Assembly (NCBI RefSeq): GCF_009796765.1
Contig: NZ_CP047023.1
Location: 2,277,501 to 2,341,500, forward strand
Length of the DNA: 64,000 nt
Reading direction: 5' to 3'
From: Paraglaciecola sp. L3A3
GTDB taxonomy: Bacteria; Pseudomonadota; Gammaproteobacteria; Enterobacterales; Alteromonadaceae
A program made the position numbers and the translations under genes. Shown one piece after another: positions 10,469-19,110 of this stretch. The stretch's first letter is position 1. Each line of letters opens with the position of its first letter. The notes under the pieces are model-generated. The model ran no database searches and was not told the DNA's origin. It saw only the letters and a program-made list of their open reading frames with translations.

Positions 10469-11137
10469 TTAGTCATCGCTACCAAATACACCTAAAAGGT
10501 GAAGGATAGAAGTAAACAGGTTATAGATGTTTAAGTACATAGAAACCGTCGCGCGAATATAGTTGGTTTCACCACCGTTGATGATGCGGCTAGTATCGTA
10601 CAATATGAAACCAGACATAATAAATACAATAGCTGCGCTGACCGCTAAACTAAGAGCAGGGATACCTAAAAAGATATTGGCAATAGAAGCGACTACTGCA
10701 ACAACTAATCCAACTAATAAAAAACCACCCATAAATGAGAAATCTTTTTTAGTGGTTAACACATAACCAGATAAAGCAAAAAAGACTAGAGCTGTTGTGC
10801 CTAAGGCTTGAACAATTGTTTCTTTGCCACCAGGAAAACCTGCGTAGTGATTTAGCATTGGCCCTAGAGAGCCTCCTAATAACCCAGTAAAGGCAAATAC
10901 AAACCAAATGCCCATTGAGCTTTCGGCTGCTTTATTTAAAAAGAAAATCATTACAAGAGCGCCCAAGCTCATGATCATGGCTGTTCCTTGACCTAAACCC
11001 ATAGACATAGCAACACCAGCACAAATAGCACTGAATGTTAATGTCATAGCTAATAACATATAAGTGTTACGAAGCACCTTGTTCGTTTGTAGTACAGAAG
11101 GTTGACCTGCACTAGTATAGGTAGATCTTTGTTGCAT
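10469..11137 (-). CDS. yccA: Bax inhibitor-1/YccA family membrane protein
   Basis: A seven-helix integral membrane protein of 222 residues in the BI-1 superfamily. E. coli YccA is an FtsH substrate and modulator. Visible features are the conserved helices (LLAMTLTFSAICAGVAMSMG, FVFAFTGLLGGSLGPML) and the C-terminal segment LYDTSRIINGG with the conserved Asp, then YLNIYNLFTSILHLLG. I start at 11137 because GGAGAG precedes this ATG; the longer frame would need a TTG lying inside that ribosome site. The adjacency to tusE matches E. coli. Confidence 0.9.
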   Translation of the reverse strand: MQQRSTYTSAGQPSVLQTNKVLRNTYMLLAMTLTFSAICAGVAMSMGLGQGTAMIMSLGALVMIFFLNKAAESSMGIWFVFAFTGLLGGSLGPMLNHYAGFPGGKETIVQALGTTALVFFALSGYVLTTKKDFSFMGGFLLVGLVVAVVASIANIFLGIPALSLAVSAAIVFIMSGFILYDTSRIINGGETNYIRATVSMYLNIYNLFTSILHLLGVFGSDD

Positions 11138-11315
11138 TTTTCTCTCCAAGCTTAAGTTAAAATTGGTTTTATATTTATATAGTCTATTTGTATGGGGTTT
11201 GGTTCAATAATTCAAGTAATACCGTATTAAATCTTTAAGACAAATCGTAACTTGATGTAAATATATGCAATACGTACAAACAACAAGCAATCAACACAAT
11301 TTTTTTATTTAATAC

Positions 11316-11344
11316 TTTACAACAAATTAAAACGCCTCTAATAT
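11316..11344 (+). promoter_or_regulatory. Sigma-70 promoter of tRNA-Ser
   Basis: TTTACA (11316-11321), a 17-base spacer, then TAATAT (11339-11344), followed by a GC-rich discriminator GCGCATCC. The layout and the GC-rich discriminator are typical of stable-RNA promoters under stringent control. Transcription would start near 11351, about 64 bases before the mature tRNA. Confidence 0.75.
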
Positions 11345-11414
11345 GCGCATCCTCAATTCGACGAGCTATTTTACGTTTGTTTAGTTAATAAGAATTGTGA
11401 TGTAAAAAATTATT

Positions 11415-11506
11415 GGATAGCTGGCAGAGCTCGGTTTAATGCACCTGACTTGAAATCAGACGTACGGTCAAACGTACCGGGGGTTCGAATCCCTCGCTAT
11501 CCGCCA
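11415..11506 (+). tRNA. tRNA-Ser(UGA)
   Basis: A 92-base class II tRNA with encoded CCA. The acceptor stem is GGATAGC/GCTATCC with discriminator G, the anticodon loop CTTGAAA gives TGA at 11451-11453, the long variable arm contains GTACG/CGTAC, and the T arm is GGGGGTTCGAATCCCTC. It reads UCA and related serine codons. The first anticodon-stem pair appears to be a C-A mismatch. The last 22 bases around the 3' end are repeated 171 bp downstream. Confidence 0.96.
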
Positions 11507-11519
11507 TATAAATAAAAAA

Positions 11520-11548
11520 GGCTCAACGTTGTTCGTTGGGCCTTTTTT
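11520..11548 (+). terminator. First terminator after tRNA-Ser
   Basis: Stem GGCTCAACG / CGTTGGGCC (one G-T pair), five-base loop, then a run of six T. It begins 14 bases after the CCA end of the tRNA. Confidence 0.85.
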
Positions 11549-11570
11549 ATTTATGGCGAAGCGTCGGGAT

Positions 11571-11665
11571 GAGAACCCCCGCGGTTCGACCAATTGTCTG
11601 GAACAATTGGTACCGCCTCCGGCGCCCGAAGGGTCAGGTACAGGGATGTACCTGAGTACATCCCT
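11571..11665 (+). repeat. Hairpin repeat, copy A (downstream of tRNA-Ser)
   Basis: A block of strong inverted repeats. The segment at 11581-11615 forms GCGGT...ACCGC around ACCAATTGT/ACAATTGGT with loop CTGGA. The segment 11642-11665 is a perfect ten-base stem AGGGATGTAC/GTACATCCCT with loop CTGA, and its right arm runs into the duplicated tRNA end. The GAGAACCCCCGCGGTTCGAC part recurs in copy B about 180 bp further on. Confidence 0.7.
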
Positions 11666-11681
11666 CGCTATCCGCCATATA
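11660..11681 (+). repeat. Duplicated 3' end of tRNA-Ser
   Basis: These 22 bases are identical to 11489-11510: the 3' half of the T arm, the acceptor 3' strand, CCA and five following bases. The offset is exactly 171 bp. Only the tRNA tail is present, so no second tRNA can form. Confidence 0.93.
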
Positions 11682-11687
11682 TGAAGG

Positions 11688-11711
11688 ACCCGCACATGTT
11701 GCGGGTTTTTT
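11688..11711 (+). terminator. Second terminator, after the duplicated tRNA end
   Basis: Stem ACCCGCA / TGCGGGT with loop CATGT, followed by TTTTTT. It follows the repeated tRNA tail just as the first terminator follows the real tRNA. Confidence 0.85.
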
Positions 11712-11739
11712 ATTGCCTTGAATTTATTGACCAAGCTTA

Positions 11740-11905
11740 ATAGCGAGGGGGAGAAGCCCCGCGGTTCGACAAAATGTTTGGAACATTTATTCACCACGTC
11801 CCTGTGGTTCACCTGCTTCGCAGGCCAGCTAAGCTGTTCTGATTTTTTCCAACAAATCTTGGTTGAACCGCCTTTGGCGCCTTTAAGGGGAAATACATGG
11901 AGGGT
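11740..11905 (+). repeat. Hairpin repeat, copy B
   Basis: A multi-hairpin block. It opens with GAAGCCCCGCGGTTCGAC as in copy A, then AAATGT/ACATTT around TTGGA, ACCAC/GTGGT, and CCTGC/GCAGG. GCCAGCTAAGCTGTTC (11824-11839) recurs with one change at 19064-19079. The outer GCGGTTCGAC (11761-11770) pairs with GTTGAACCGC near 11861-11871 with one mismatch. It ends with AAATACATGG, seen again near 15625. No protein is plausible here. Confidence 0.65.
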
Positions 11906-12152
11906 TTGAAAACATTCCTTTCAGTTTTCTGAGACATCTTAATAATGACCACCTTCAAATTGAGTCTTATCTTGTTTTTCAAAAATCACATAAAGAAAAA
12001 TTAATTGTGATGATCGTTATAGAAAGCCTAACCATAAGTTTTTTTATTAAATTCAAACTAAAGATATAACTTATTTTCTGGTAATGGTAAGAGATAGTTA
12101 ATATAGTTAATAGGTAAAATTTAGTCAGTCTATTTTAAGAAAACAACCTCAA

Positions 12153-13622
12153 ATGGAACCTAGTAATTTGTTGTACTCTTTGTGTTCTATAAATCACAAG
12201 CAAAAATTTATCCATTTTTTATTACATTCCGCTGTAGCCCGTTCTTTCTTGTTATTGTTAAGTTGGTTGGGAGTCTGGTTTATTGGAGGTCTAGTCGAAT
12301 ACGCCCATCATGCTAGTGTTTGGTTCCCTCCTGCTGGACTGACTTTTGCCGTACTTTTCGTGGTTGGTGTGCGGGCAATACCGATTTTAATGTTAGCCGC
12401 GATTTTAGTGACTATGTTCACCAATAATGATTATCAAATTGAACTACAAGATATAGAAGTGTTAGAGGGAGGTGTTTTATTTGGTTTTGCTCATATCATT
12501 CCTTATTATATTGGCAGTAAAATCCTATACTGGCTGACCCAAAATAAACAACTAACCTTGCCCCTATCTATTATCAGCTTTTTGTTAATTGCAGCAATAT
12601 CTGCATTAGTTGCCACTGCACTAGTGTTAAGTGCGTTAATTTTATCGAATATGATGTCGATGAATGATTTTTCCGCAACTTGGTTGCCATTTTGGATTGG
12701 TGACATGGCTGGAATTATCGTTCTTAGCCCATTATTTTTTTCTTTCCTGCATTTTGTATATCCAGATAAACATTTTAAAATATTAGAGCATATTGAAGGA
12801 CAATTGCTTTCTGCATCCCCTCAATACAAATACAAAGTATTGTTATCTTTAAGCTTGGTTTTGGTTGCTATGATATTAGCTAAGTTTACCCAATCAATGG
12901 ATAGTTCTTTTGCAATCTTTTTTTTAGTGTTACCGCATATGTGGATAGCCTGTAGCGAAAATGCATTTTTTAATATTCTTAGTTTGGCATTAACTAGCTT
13001 ATTGGTTGTATTTTTAGTTGATGTGTTTGAATTAATGAATTTTGTTATGGTGTATCAGTATGCAATTAATGTGGTAGCGGCTAATGCTTTATTTGCTATC
13101 GCTATTCCTGCGTTAACCTCATACAACACTCAGTTACAGAATAAAGTATTTGTTGATAGCCTGACACAAACCGCGTCCAGGGAATACCTTATACAGCAAG
13201 CTAGAGCAGAACTACAAAAAGCCCAAATAGAAAACCTACCCTTATGCCTGTTAGTATATGATATCGATCACTTTAAAAGCATAAATGACATGCATGGTCA
13301 TGATATAGGGGATTACGCCTTAAAAAGCTTGAGTCATACAGTTAAACAATTGCTGCGTCCTGAGGATCTATTAGGTCGTTATGGCGGCGACGAGTTTGTG
13401 GTTTTGTTACCCAAGACTGACGAGCGAGTTGCTATGAAGATAGCGAATAGGTTGTTAGAGAATATTAATGCTATTGAATATATTAATGATCAACAGTTAA
13501 GTGCCAGTATAGGTATTACTTCTATTAAACAAGATGATGATTTTGAAAGTTTATTTAAACGTGCGGATAATGCTTTATATGAAGCCAAACGTTCTGGACG
13601 TAATTGTATTTTTCAACATTAA
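12153..13622 (+). CDS. MASE1-GGDEF diguanylate cyclase
   Basis: A 489-residue membrane protein predicted to make cyclic di-GMP. The N-terminal ~310 residues form a MASE1 sensor with about eight transmembrane helices and the family motif ASVWFPPAGLTFAVLF. The C-terminal GGDEF domain has LLVYDIDHFKSINDMHGHDIG and an intact active site GRYGGDEF. An inhibitory I-site RPED lies five residues before GGDEF, so product feedback is expected. No EAL domain is present. It is monocistronic, with no gene close on either side. Confidence 0.92.
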   Translation: MEPSNLLYSLCSINHKQKFIHFLLHSAVARSFLLLLSWLGVWFIGGLVEYAHHASVWFPPAGLTFAVLFVVGVRAIPILMLAAILVTMFTNNDYQIELQDIEVLEGGVLFGFAHIIPYYIGSKILYWLTQNKQLTLPLSIISFLLIAAISALVATALVLSALILSNMMSMNDFSATWLPFWIGDMAGIIVLSPLFFSFLHFVYPDKHFKILEHIEGQLLSASPQYKYKVLLSLSLVLVAMILAKFTQSMDSSFAIFFLVLPHMWIACSENAFFNILSLALTSLLVVFLVDVFELMNFVMVYQYAINVVAANALFAIAIPALTSYNTQLQNKVFVDSLTQTASREYLIQQARAELQKAQIENLPLCLLVYDIDHFKSINDMHGHDIGDYALKSLSHTVKQLLRPEDLLGRYGGDEFVVLLPKTDERVAMKIANRLLENINAIEYINDQQLSASIGITSIKQDDDFESLFKRADNALYEAKRSGRNCIFQH

Positions 13623-14089
13623 AATTGCTCCATAATAGTATTTTCGTGATAGCAATCACCGAGGAAAATGATTACAGCAAGTAGTATTTCCACTTAATAA
13701 CGATAATGTTAAATAGTTGTAAAAACACGCCTGCTAACGCCATATCAGTTAAACAAATCATCAGTTCATATTTGTGGATTTATTATCATCAAAATCTTTT
13801 TATTAGAAAGTCGCCTTCAATGCTGTATTGTTTATAAAATTAGTTTACAAAAGATAAATTTTTTTCCTATTGGCTTATGAAGGGAGAACTAAAAAAGTCT
13901 TATTTTATTTACAGAATTCAATTTAACACTCACTACACGCTAATATATTGTTGTGTTCGTCACTATCTACTGCTTTTCTGTGTTGTTTTCGTATAGAATC
14001 GCATATGTAAATTAACTAATTAAATTTTCCCATAGATTAACCTCTATCCGCATTTTCTTTTGACCTCTTTCTAAAATGATAGCAAATAA
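13623..14089. other. Gene-free stretch between the GGDEF gene and MYG1
   Basis: About 470 bp of very AT-rich DNA. I see no credible reading frame with a ribosome site, no RNA gene and no strong terminator. It presumably holds the promoter of the MYG1 gene. Confidence 0.6.
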
Positions 14090-14956
14090 ATGACTAACAA
14101 AACTATAGTAACCCATAACGGCAATTTTCATGCAGATGATGTATTTAGTGTTGCAGCGCTGAAGTATATTTATTCTTCTTTTAATCTAATACGCACCCGT
14201 GATTTAAATATTATTGCTAAAGCTGATATCGTAATTGATGTAGGAGGTGAATATTCCCCTGAAACTGACAGGTTTGATCATCATCAACGTGGCGGAGCAG
14301 GCGAGCGTGACAATGGTATTCCTTATTCATCATTTGGTTTAATTTGGCAAAAATACGGTACACAAATATGTCAAGGTAACCAAGAAGTGGCAAATGCTGT
14401 TGATACCGGTTTAGTTTCTACAATCGATGCTATAGATTGTGGTCACCTTGTGGGGGTACCTGAAGGTATTAGCCTTAGCCAAACAATCTCTATGTTTAAT
14501 CCAACATGGCAAGAAGACAGTCATTTTGATAGTTGTTTTGATGAAGCTGTGGAATTTGCATATAGGGTGTTAACACGTTTTATTGCAGCTGCAAATGGCG
14601 GTATTAGTGCTAAAGATATAGTGGCTAAAGCTATTGAAAAAGCTGAAGATCCTAGAGTTATTATCTTAGATAAATATGTGCCTTGGAAAAGAACGGTCCA
14701 CGCTTTATCCGAGCAAGCGTTATATATGGTGTATCCCTCACAAACAGGGCAGTGGAGAATTCAGACAGTACCAGTTGAGCCTGGATCATTTGAAGATAGA
14801 AAAGCGCTACCTAAAGAGTGGGCTGGTTTATCTGACGATGCTTTGCAGCAAGTCACTGGGATTGAAGATGCAATGTTTTGTCACAATGGATTATTTATCG
14901 CCGGTGCTGAATCATTCGAAAGCACGATGAAAATGGCTAGCATTGCACTTAAATAA
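14090..14956 (+). CDS. MYG1-family metal-dependent hydrolase
   Basis: A 288-residue DHH-like protein of the MYG1/UPF0160 family. The N-terminus has THNGNFHADDVFSVAALKYI with metal-binding His and Asp residues, then IVIDVGGEY and DRFDHHQRGGAGERDNGIPY, the DHH-type metal site. Eukaryotic MYG1 is a 3'-5' RNA exonuclease; the bacterial members are less well characterised. The length is close to that of the conserved core. It stands alone; the next gene starts 124 bp downstream. Confidence 0.88.
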   Translation: MTNKTIVTHNGNFHADDVFSVAALKYIYSSFNLIRTRDLNIIAKADIVIDVGGEYSPETDRFDHHQRGGAGERDNGIPYSSFGLIWQKYGTQICQGNQEVANAVDTGLVSTIDAIDCGHLVGVPEGISLSQTISMFNPTWQEDSHFDSCFDEAVEFAYRVLTRFIAAANGGISAKDIVAKAIEKAEDPRVIILDKYVPWKRTVHALSEQALYMVYPSQTGQWRIQTVPVEPGSFEDRKALPKEWAGLSDDALQQVTGIEDAMFCHNGLFIAGAESFESTMKMASIALK

Positions 14957-15080
14957 AGAGTAATAAATATGGCTGATTTCTTCTTTTTATTAATTACTGG
15001 TCTGATCTGATGTTTTCTTTGCCAAGAAGTATTAATATGTCTGAGTATTAATGTGCATTCTGGACAAATTTGGAGAAGTT

Positions 15081-15545
15081 ATGAAAAAGTCTATTGCTTT
15101 AGTGCTGTTGTCTGCTCTTATTAGTAAAGTGGCTTTTGCCGATGCGATTGAAGGTCTTTGGTACACCAAAGACCAAGCCGCACAAGTAAAAGTTTACCAA
15201 TGTGACGATAGTTTTTGTGGCGATCTTGTTTGGTTGAAAGAACCGACCTGGGATCAAGCTGATGTAGAAGAGAAAAAAGGTGCGGTCTTAGATCAACCCA
15301 AGCTTGACTTAAATAACGATGATAAAAAACTCAGGTCTCGGAGCATACTAGGTATTACATTATTAACCGGTTTAAAAAAGTCAGATGAGAATGAATACAC
15401 AAAAGGTAAGATTTACGATGCTGAATCAGGTAACACTTATAGTTGTGAAGCTGAGTTAGAAGATTCTGCTGATACGTTACAAATGACGGGATATATTGGT
15501 GTTAGCTGGCTAGGCAGAACCACTACTTGGACAAGAGTAAAATAA
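15081..15545 (+). CDS. DUF2147 exported protein
   Basis: A 154-residue periplasmic protein of the DUF2147 family. The signal peptide MKKSIALVLLSALISKVAFA is followed by the family core EGLWYTKDQAAQVKVYQC, a middle LTGLKKSDENEYTKGKIYDA and a final GVSWLGRTTTWTR. I start at 15081, where GGAGAAGTT precedes the ATG; a longer frame from 15051 would bury the signal peptide. The family looks like a small beta-barrel with unknown ligand. Confidence 0.82.
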   Translation: MKKSIALVLLSALISKVAFADAIEGLWYTKDQAAQVKVYQCDDSFCGDLVWLKEPTWDQADVEEKKGAVLDQPKLDLNNDDKKLRSRSILGITLLTGLKKSDENEYTKGKIYDAESGNTYSCEAELEDSADTLQMTGYIGVSWLGRTTTWTRVK

Positions 15546-15875
15546 ACTCAGTTCTTAATAATTTTAAGTGATAGGCAGAATAAAAATCTATATTTTGCCG
15601 CCAGTGTTAACCAAGCTAATAAACAAATACATGGATGTATTTCCTAGCAACACGCTAAATCCCCTCGCTTATTCGATTAACTCGTCACCCTAGATACAAA
15701 ATTAACAATTTAAATCCCCTATACTCAGCCGTTGTTATTCAATATTTACTCTTAATTTAAGTTTCAGTAAGTTTGTAGTATTGCCATGTTACCTAGTACT
15801 GTTTTATTTATGTTGTAATTATTGCGTTAAGTGAATGTAAATTATTTCTTTTATTCCATTACAGCGAGAAAAAAT
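15546..15875. other. Intergenic stretch with a small hairpin related to the repeats
   Basis: About 330 bp without a gene. It holds a palindrome AAATACAT-GG-ATGTATTT at 15625-15642 followed by TCCTAGC and CCCCTCGCT, resembling parts of the hairpin repeats near 11.6-11.9 kb. The remainder is AT-rich and probably contains the promoter of the DJ-1-like gene. Confidence 0.5.
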
Positions 15876-16433
15876 ATGTCTAAAGTACTGATGATTACCG
15901 GTGATTTTGTTGAAGATTATGAAAATATGGTACCTTTTCAGGCCCTATTAGCCATGGGACATGATGTTGATGCAGTATGCCCAGATAAAAAAGCGGGTGA
16001 CAGTATAGCCACCTCAATCCATGACTTTGAAGGTGACCAGACCTACAGCGAAAAGCGTGGACATAATTTTGTTCTAAATGCATCTTTTGCAGAAGTGAAT
16101 GTTGACGATTATGATGCTTTGTATTTACCTGGCGGTCGTGCACCTGAGTATTTAAGGCTAAATGCTAAAGTGATTGAAATTATCAGACATTTTGCAGCTA
16201 ACAATAAACCCATTGCTTCTGTTTGCCATGGGGCACAATTATTGACAGCTGCCGGTATTATAAAAGGTAAAAAGGTCTCTGCTTATCCTGCTTGTCAACC
16301 TGAAGTGGAAATGGCTGGTGCCGAATATATTCATTTACCCATGGATAGCGCGATCACAGATGGTCAACTAGTTACAGCTCCAGCTTGGCCTGCTCATCCT
16401 GCGATGTTGCAACAATTTGTTGCTTTGTTATAA
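15876..16433 (+). CDS. DJ-1/PfpI family protein
   Basis: A 185-residue class I glutamine-amidotransferase-like protein. It has the nucleophile elbow [14 protein letters not shown] with the reactive Cys-His pair, [15 protein letters not shown] with the conserved Gly-rich turn, and an N-terminal [18 protein letters not shown]. Family members act as proteases, glyoxalases/deglycases or stress chaperones, and the specific activity cannot be told from sequence. I start at 15876 because GCGAGAA precedes it and it fits the family N-terminus; the 5' extension adds unrelated residues. Confidence 0.86.
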   Translation: MSKVLMITGDFVEDYENMVPFQALLAMGHDVDAVCPDKKAGDSIATSIHDFEGDQTYSEKRGHNFVLNASFAEVNVDDYDALYLPGGRAPEYLRLNAKVIEIIRHFAANNKPIASVCHGAQLLTAAGIIKGKKVSAYPACQPEVEMAGAEYIHLPMDSAITDGQLVTAPAWPAHPAMLQQFVALL

Positions 16434-16456
16434 ATATAGTTAGAAGCGAGAGTCAT

Positions 16457-16855
16457 ATGTGCCAACTTTTTATCAATGCAGACAGCAATTTGTGGAGCTC
16501 CAAAACTAAATCTTTACGAATTCAAGGTGTTGTTACCTCCATTCGTTTAGAGGTGTTTTTTTGGAACATATTGGAAGAGTTGGCATTTCGTGATCAAATG
16601 ACAGTTAATCAGGCAATCACTAAATTGTATCTGGAATCCCTTGATGCTGATCATGATATTGGCAATTTCACCTCATTTTTGCGGGTCTGTTGTTCTCGTT
16701 ATTTATCACTGATGGCAGATGGCGATATTTCTCGTCAGGTTGAATCGCCGTTAAGTGATGTTGACGCTCAGCATATTATTGAGCAAGAAACATTGCGCAA
16801 TCAGCAGCGCAAGGCTCTTTATACCGAAATGCCGAATAAGTCCTCAATTAATTAG
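16457..16855 (+). CDS. Ribbon-helix-helix domain protein
   Basis: A 132-residue protein with a ribbon-helix-helix region of the RHH_4 type: the strand SLRIQGVVTSIRLEVFFWNI, the helix EELAFRDQMTVNQAITKLYL, and the tail NFTSFLRVCCSRYL. Such proteins may be DNA-binding regulators. I start at ATG 16457 (MCQLFINAD), which has GCGAG upstream; the longer frame runs back into the DJ-1-like gene. It lies 24 bp after that gene and 19 bp before the lactate dehydrogenase gene, so the three may be one transcript. Confidence 0.72.
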   Translation: MCQLFINADSNLWSSKTKSLRIQGVVTSIRLEVFFWNILEELAFRDQMTVNQAITKLYLESLDADHDIGNFTSFLRVCCSRYLSLMADGDISRQVESPLSDVDAQHIIEQETLRNQQRKALYTEMPNKSSIN

Positions 16856-16874
16856 TCGAAATTTATATAAAATT

Positions 16875-18563
16875 ATGTCACATCAGCTTTTAATACTTAG
16901 CTTAAAAAAAATAGTCGGTGCACGTTATGTGTTGACTAGCGAGCGTGCTACTGCACCATTTAGAAAAGCATTTCGTGAAGGGCAGGGGCCAGCTTTAGCT
17001 GTGGTGAAACCAGCTAGTCTTTGGCAACAATGGCAGATTTTAGAGGCTTGCGTTAAAGCAAATGTGATTGTGATTATGCAAGCTGCAAATACTGGATTAA
17101 CGGGCGGTTCGACTCCAACAGAAGGTTGCGACCGCGATACCGTGATTATTAATACTACACGTATTAAAGATATCCATGTTCTAGTGCCGCAACAACAGAT
17201 AGTAGCATTTCCCGGTGCCAGTTTATTTTCTTTAGAAAAAGCCCTTGCTCCTTATGGCCGAGTCCCCCATTCGGTGATTGGTTCATCTTGCATAGGCGCA
17301 TCAATAGTCGGAGGAATATGCAATAACTCAGGTGGCGCACTGGTGGAACGTGGTCCGGCTTACACTGAATTGGCTTTGTACGCCCAAGTAAACAAAGACG
17401 GTAATTTGGAATTAGTGAATGAGCTTGATATTGAACTAGGCGATACGCCGCAGGAAATACTGAGTAACTTGCAAGATAAAAGGTATCTAGCTGAAGACAT
17501 TAAAAGTACAGGAAAGTTAGCCTCTGATCGCGATTATGCCGATTGGGTACGTAAAACCAGCGATGACAGCCCGGCTCGTTTTAATGCTGATCCAAGGCGT
17601 TTACATCAGGCGAGTGGTTGTGCAGGCAAACTTGCCGTATTTGCAGTACGGGTTGATACTTTTGTTAAAAATGAGCAAGAACATACCTTCTATCTAGGCA
17701 CTAATTCACCCCAAGCATTACAAACTGTTCGAACAACATTACTTAAACGATCAACAAGCTTACCTGTATATGCCGAATATTTGCATAGAGATATTTTTAA
17801 TTTAGCTGATAATTACGGTCGAGATACCGTACTTATGATTAAATACTTTGGTACAAAATGGTTACCCAAATTTTTTAATGTAAAACGCCAATTAGACTCG
17901 CTATGTCGCAAGATATCTTGGTTACCGCAGAGTTTTATTGACAAGATGGTATATAAAATTGCCAGCTTGTTTCCCAGCCAAACACCTGAAAAACTTCATC
18001 AGTGGAATAAACAATATGAACATCAGTTAATTCTGACTATCAAAGGTCATTTACTTGAAGAAACACAAGGCTTATTGGCCAGTATCAAACAACAAAATGA
18101 TTTAGAATATTTTCTGTGTAACGAAACAGATGCCAAGGCTGCATACTTATTACGCTTTGCAGCAGCGGGTGCCGCCGTCCAATATGCTTCGATAAATCAT
18201 CAACAAGTAGAATCTATTGTCGCCTTAGATATTGCTCTGAAACGCAACGATAGTGATTGGTTTGAAAGCTTACCTGAGGAGCTTAACAATAAGTTGCTCA
18301 ACAAATTGTATTACGGACATTTTTTATGTCATGTATTTCATCAAGATTATTTGGTACGTAAAGGTGAAGATGCTAAAGCGATTAAACAATCTTTGTTAGC
18401 TTTGCTTGAAAAGCGGGGGGCCGAGTATCCTGCTGAGCATAATGTGGGTCATCATTATGTGGCTAAACCGGCATTAGCGAATAATTACCAACAGTTAGAC
18501 CCAACTAATGCTTTAAATGCAGGTATAGGTGGAATGTCTAAAAAACAGCATTATAAAGAGTAA
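16875..18563 (+). CDS. dld: Quinone-dependent D-lactate dehydrogenase
   Basis: A 562-residue FAD enzyme like E. coli Dld (571 residues), a peripheral inner-membrane protein that oxidises D-lactate to pyruvate and passes electrons to quinone. The PCMH-type FAD domain shows MQAANTGLTGGSTPTEGCDR and SSCIGASIVGGICNNSGGAL; the C-terminal part includes GAEYPAEHNVGHHYVAKPAL. I start at 16875 (MSHQLL), since the longer frame overlaps the RHH gene and adds an unrelated N-terminus. The ribosome site is weak, possibly relying on coupling to the upstream gene. Confidence 0.9.
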   Translation: MSHQLLILSLKKIVGARYVLTSERATAPFRKAFREGQGPALAVVKPASLWQQWQILEACVKANVIVIMQAANTGLTGGSTPTEGCDRDTVIINTTRIKDIHVLVPQQQIVAFPGASLFSLEKALAPYGRVPHSVIGSSCIGASIVGGICNNSGGALVERGPAYTELALYAQVNKDGNLELVNELDIELGDTPQEILSNLQDKRYLAEDIKSTGKLASDRDYADWVRKTSDDSPARFNADPRRLHQASGCAGKLAVFAVRVDTFVKNEQEHTFYLGTNSPQALQTVRTTLLKRSTSLPVYAEYLHRDIFNLADNYGRDTVLMIKYFGTKWLPKFFNVKRQLDSLCRKISWLPQSFIDKMVYKIASLFPSQTPEKLHQWNKQYEHQLILTIKGHLLEETQGLLASIKQQNDLEYFLCNETDAKAAYLLRFAAAGAAVQYASINHQQVESIVALDIALKRNDSDWFESLPEELNNKLLNKLYYGHFLCHVFHQDYLVRKGEDAKAIKQSLLALLEKRGAEYPAEHNVGHHYVAKPALANNYQQLDPTNALNAGIGGMSKKQHYKE

Positions 18564-18608
18564 TCATTAATAGTTGAATTATGCGTTGTAATGCATTAAT
18601 TGAGCTAA

Positions 18609-18719
18609 TTATTTAACATAAAAAGCTTGTATCGCTGCACTTGCAACAAAACCGCCAGTGTCACTTAACTCGACTGTAGCTGTATTATTAGCCTTTAGAT
18701 ATGGTATGCGATAGGTATT
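18609..18719 (-). pseudogene. C-terminal gene fragment resembling a golvesin/xanthan-lyase-type domain
   Basis: The 36 open codons before a TAA stop read NTYRIPYLKANNTATVELSD then TGGFVASAAIQAFYVK, which resembles the end of a golvesin-like C-terminal domain (extended strands then a final 'fVa.AaiqaF' strand). There is no start codon or ribosome site, and the frame is broken just upstream. Further out, around 18740-18820 on the same strand, NGKSLVIPANCRGYDQYLNG is also protein-like but in another frame. I read this as the remains of a lost gene. The family assignment is tentative. Confidence 0.35.
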
Positions 18720-18990
18720 TCAATTACATCAAGGAAGTTAGCTAGCTTTGCCATTTAGATATTGATCGTAACCTCTACAATTAGCAGGAATAACCAGTGA
18801 CTTGCCATTGAACGTGTCTGTGGGGGGAGGGATTTTGTGTGCTCACGACTTATTGCTAAACGCATTACGCCCTCTCCGTTGCTACCTTTATTAAGATTGT
18901 CATATTGAAAGTAATGTAATGACCGTATCAACGGTAATAGCTTGTTTCTACGTGCAGGCATAATGCATATACCAATTTCATTTAATAACC

Positions 18991-19110
18991 ATGCACTCAG
19001 AACGATCCAGCGGTTTTTTAAACAAGGCGAAAGTGTACTTCAGGCATCCTGCCTTTCGCTAAAGCCAGCGAAGCTGTTCAAAAATGTTCCAGACATTTTT
19101 GAGTAGGAAT
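18991..19110 (+). repeat. Hairpin repeat, copy D
   Basis: Contains GCGAAAG/CTTTCGC (around 19027-19060), a small CAGG/CCTG hairpin inside it, the shared tag GCCAGCGAAGCTGTTC (19064-19079), and a perfect nine-base stem CAAAAATGT/ACATTTTTG with loop TCCAG (about 19079-19101). The tag and the TGTTCCAGACA-like loop also occur in copies A and B, the loop in inverted orientation. Confidence 0.6.

Noticed and set aside
11489..11681. Attachment sites of an integrated element at tRNA-Ser
   Set aside because: The 22-bp direct repeat would be a fitting att pair, but only 149 bp lie between the copies, no integrase or cargo is present, and terminators follow both copies.
11468..11812. Open frame of 114 codons on the minus strand over tRNA-Ser and the repeats
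   Set aside because: It is antisense to a tRNA and to hairpin repeats, and the repeated EPRGFS and WRIARD text comes from the repeats, not from a protein.
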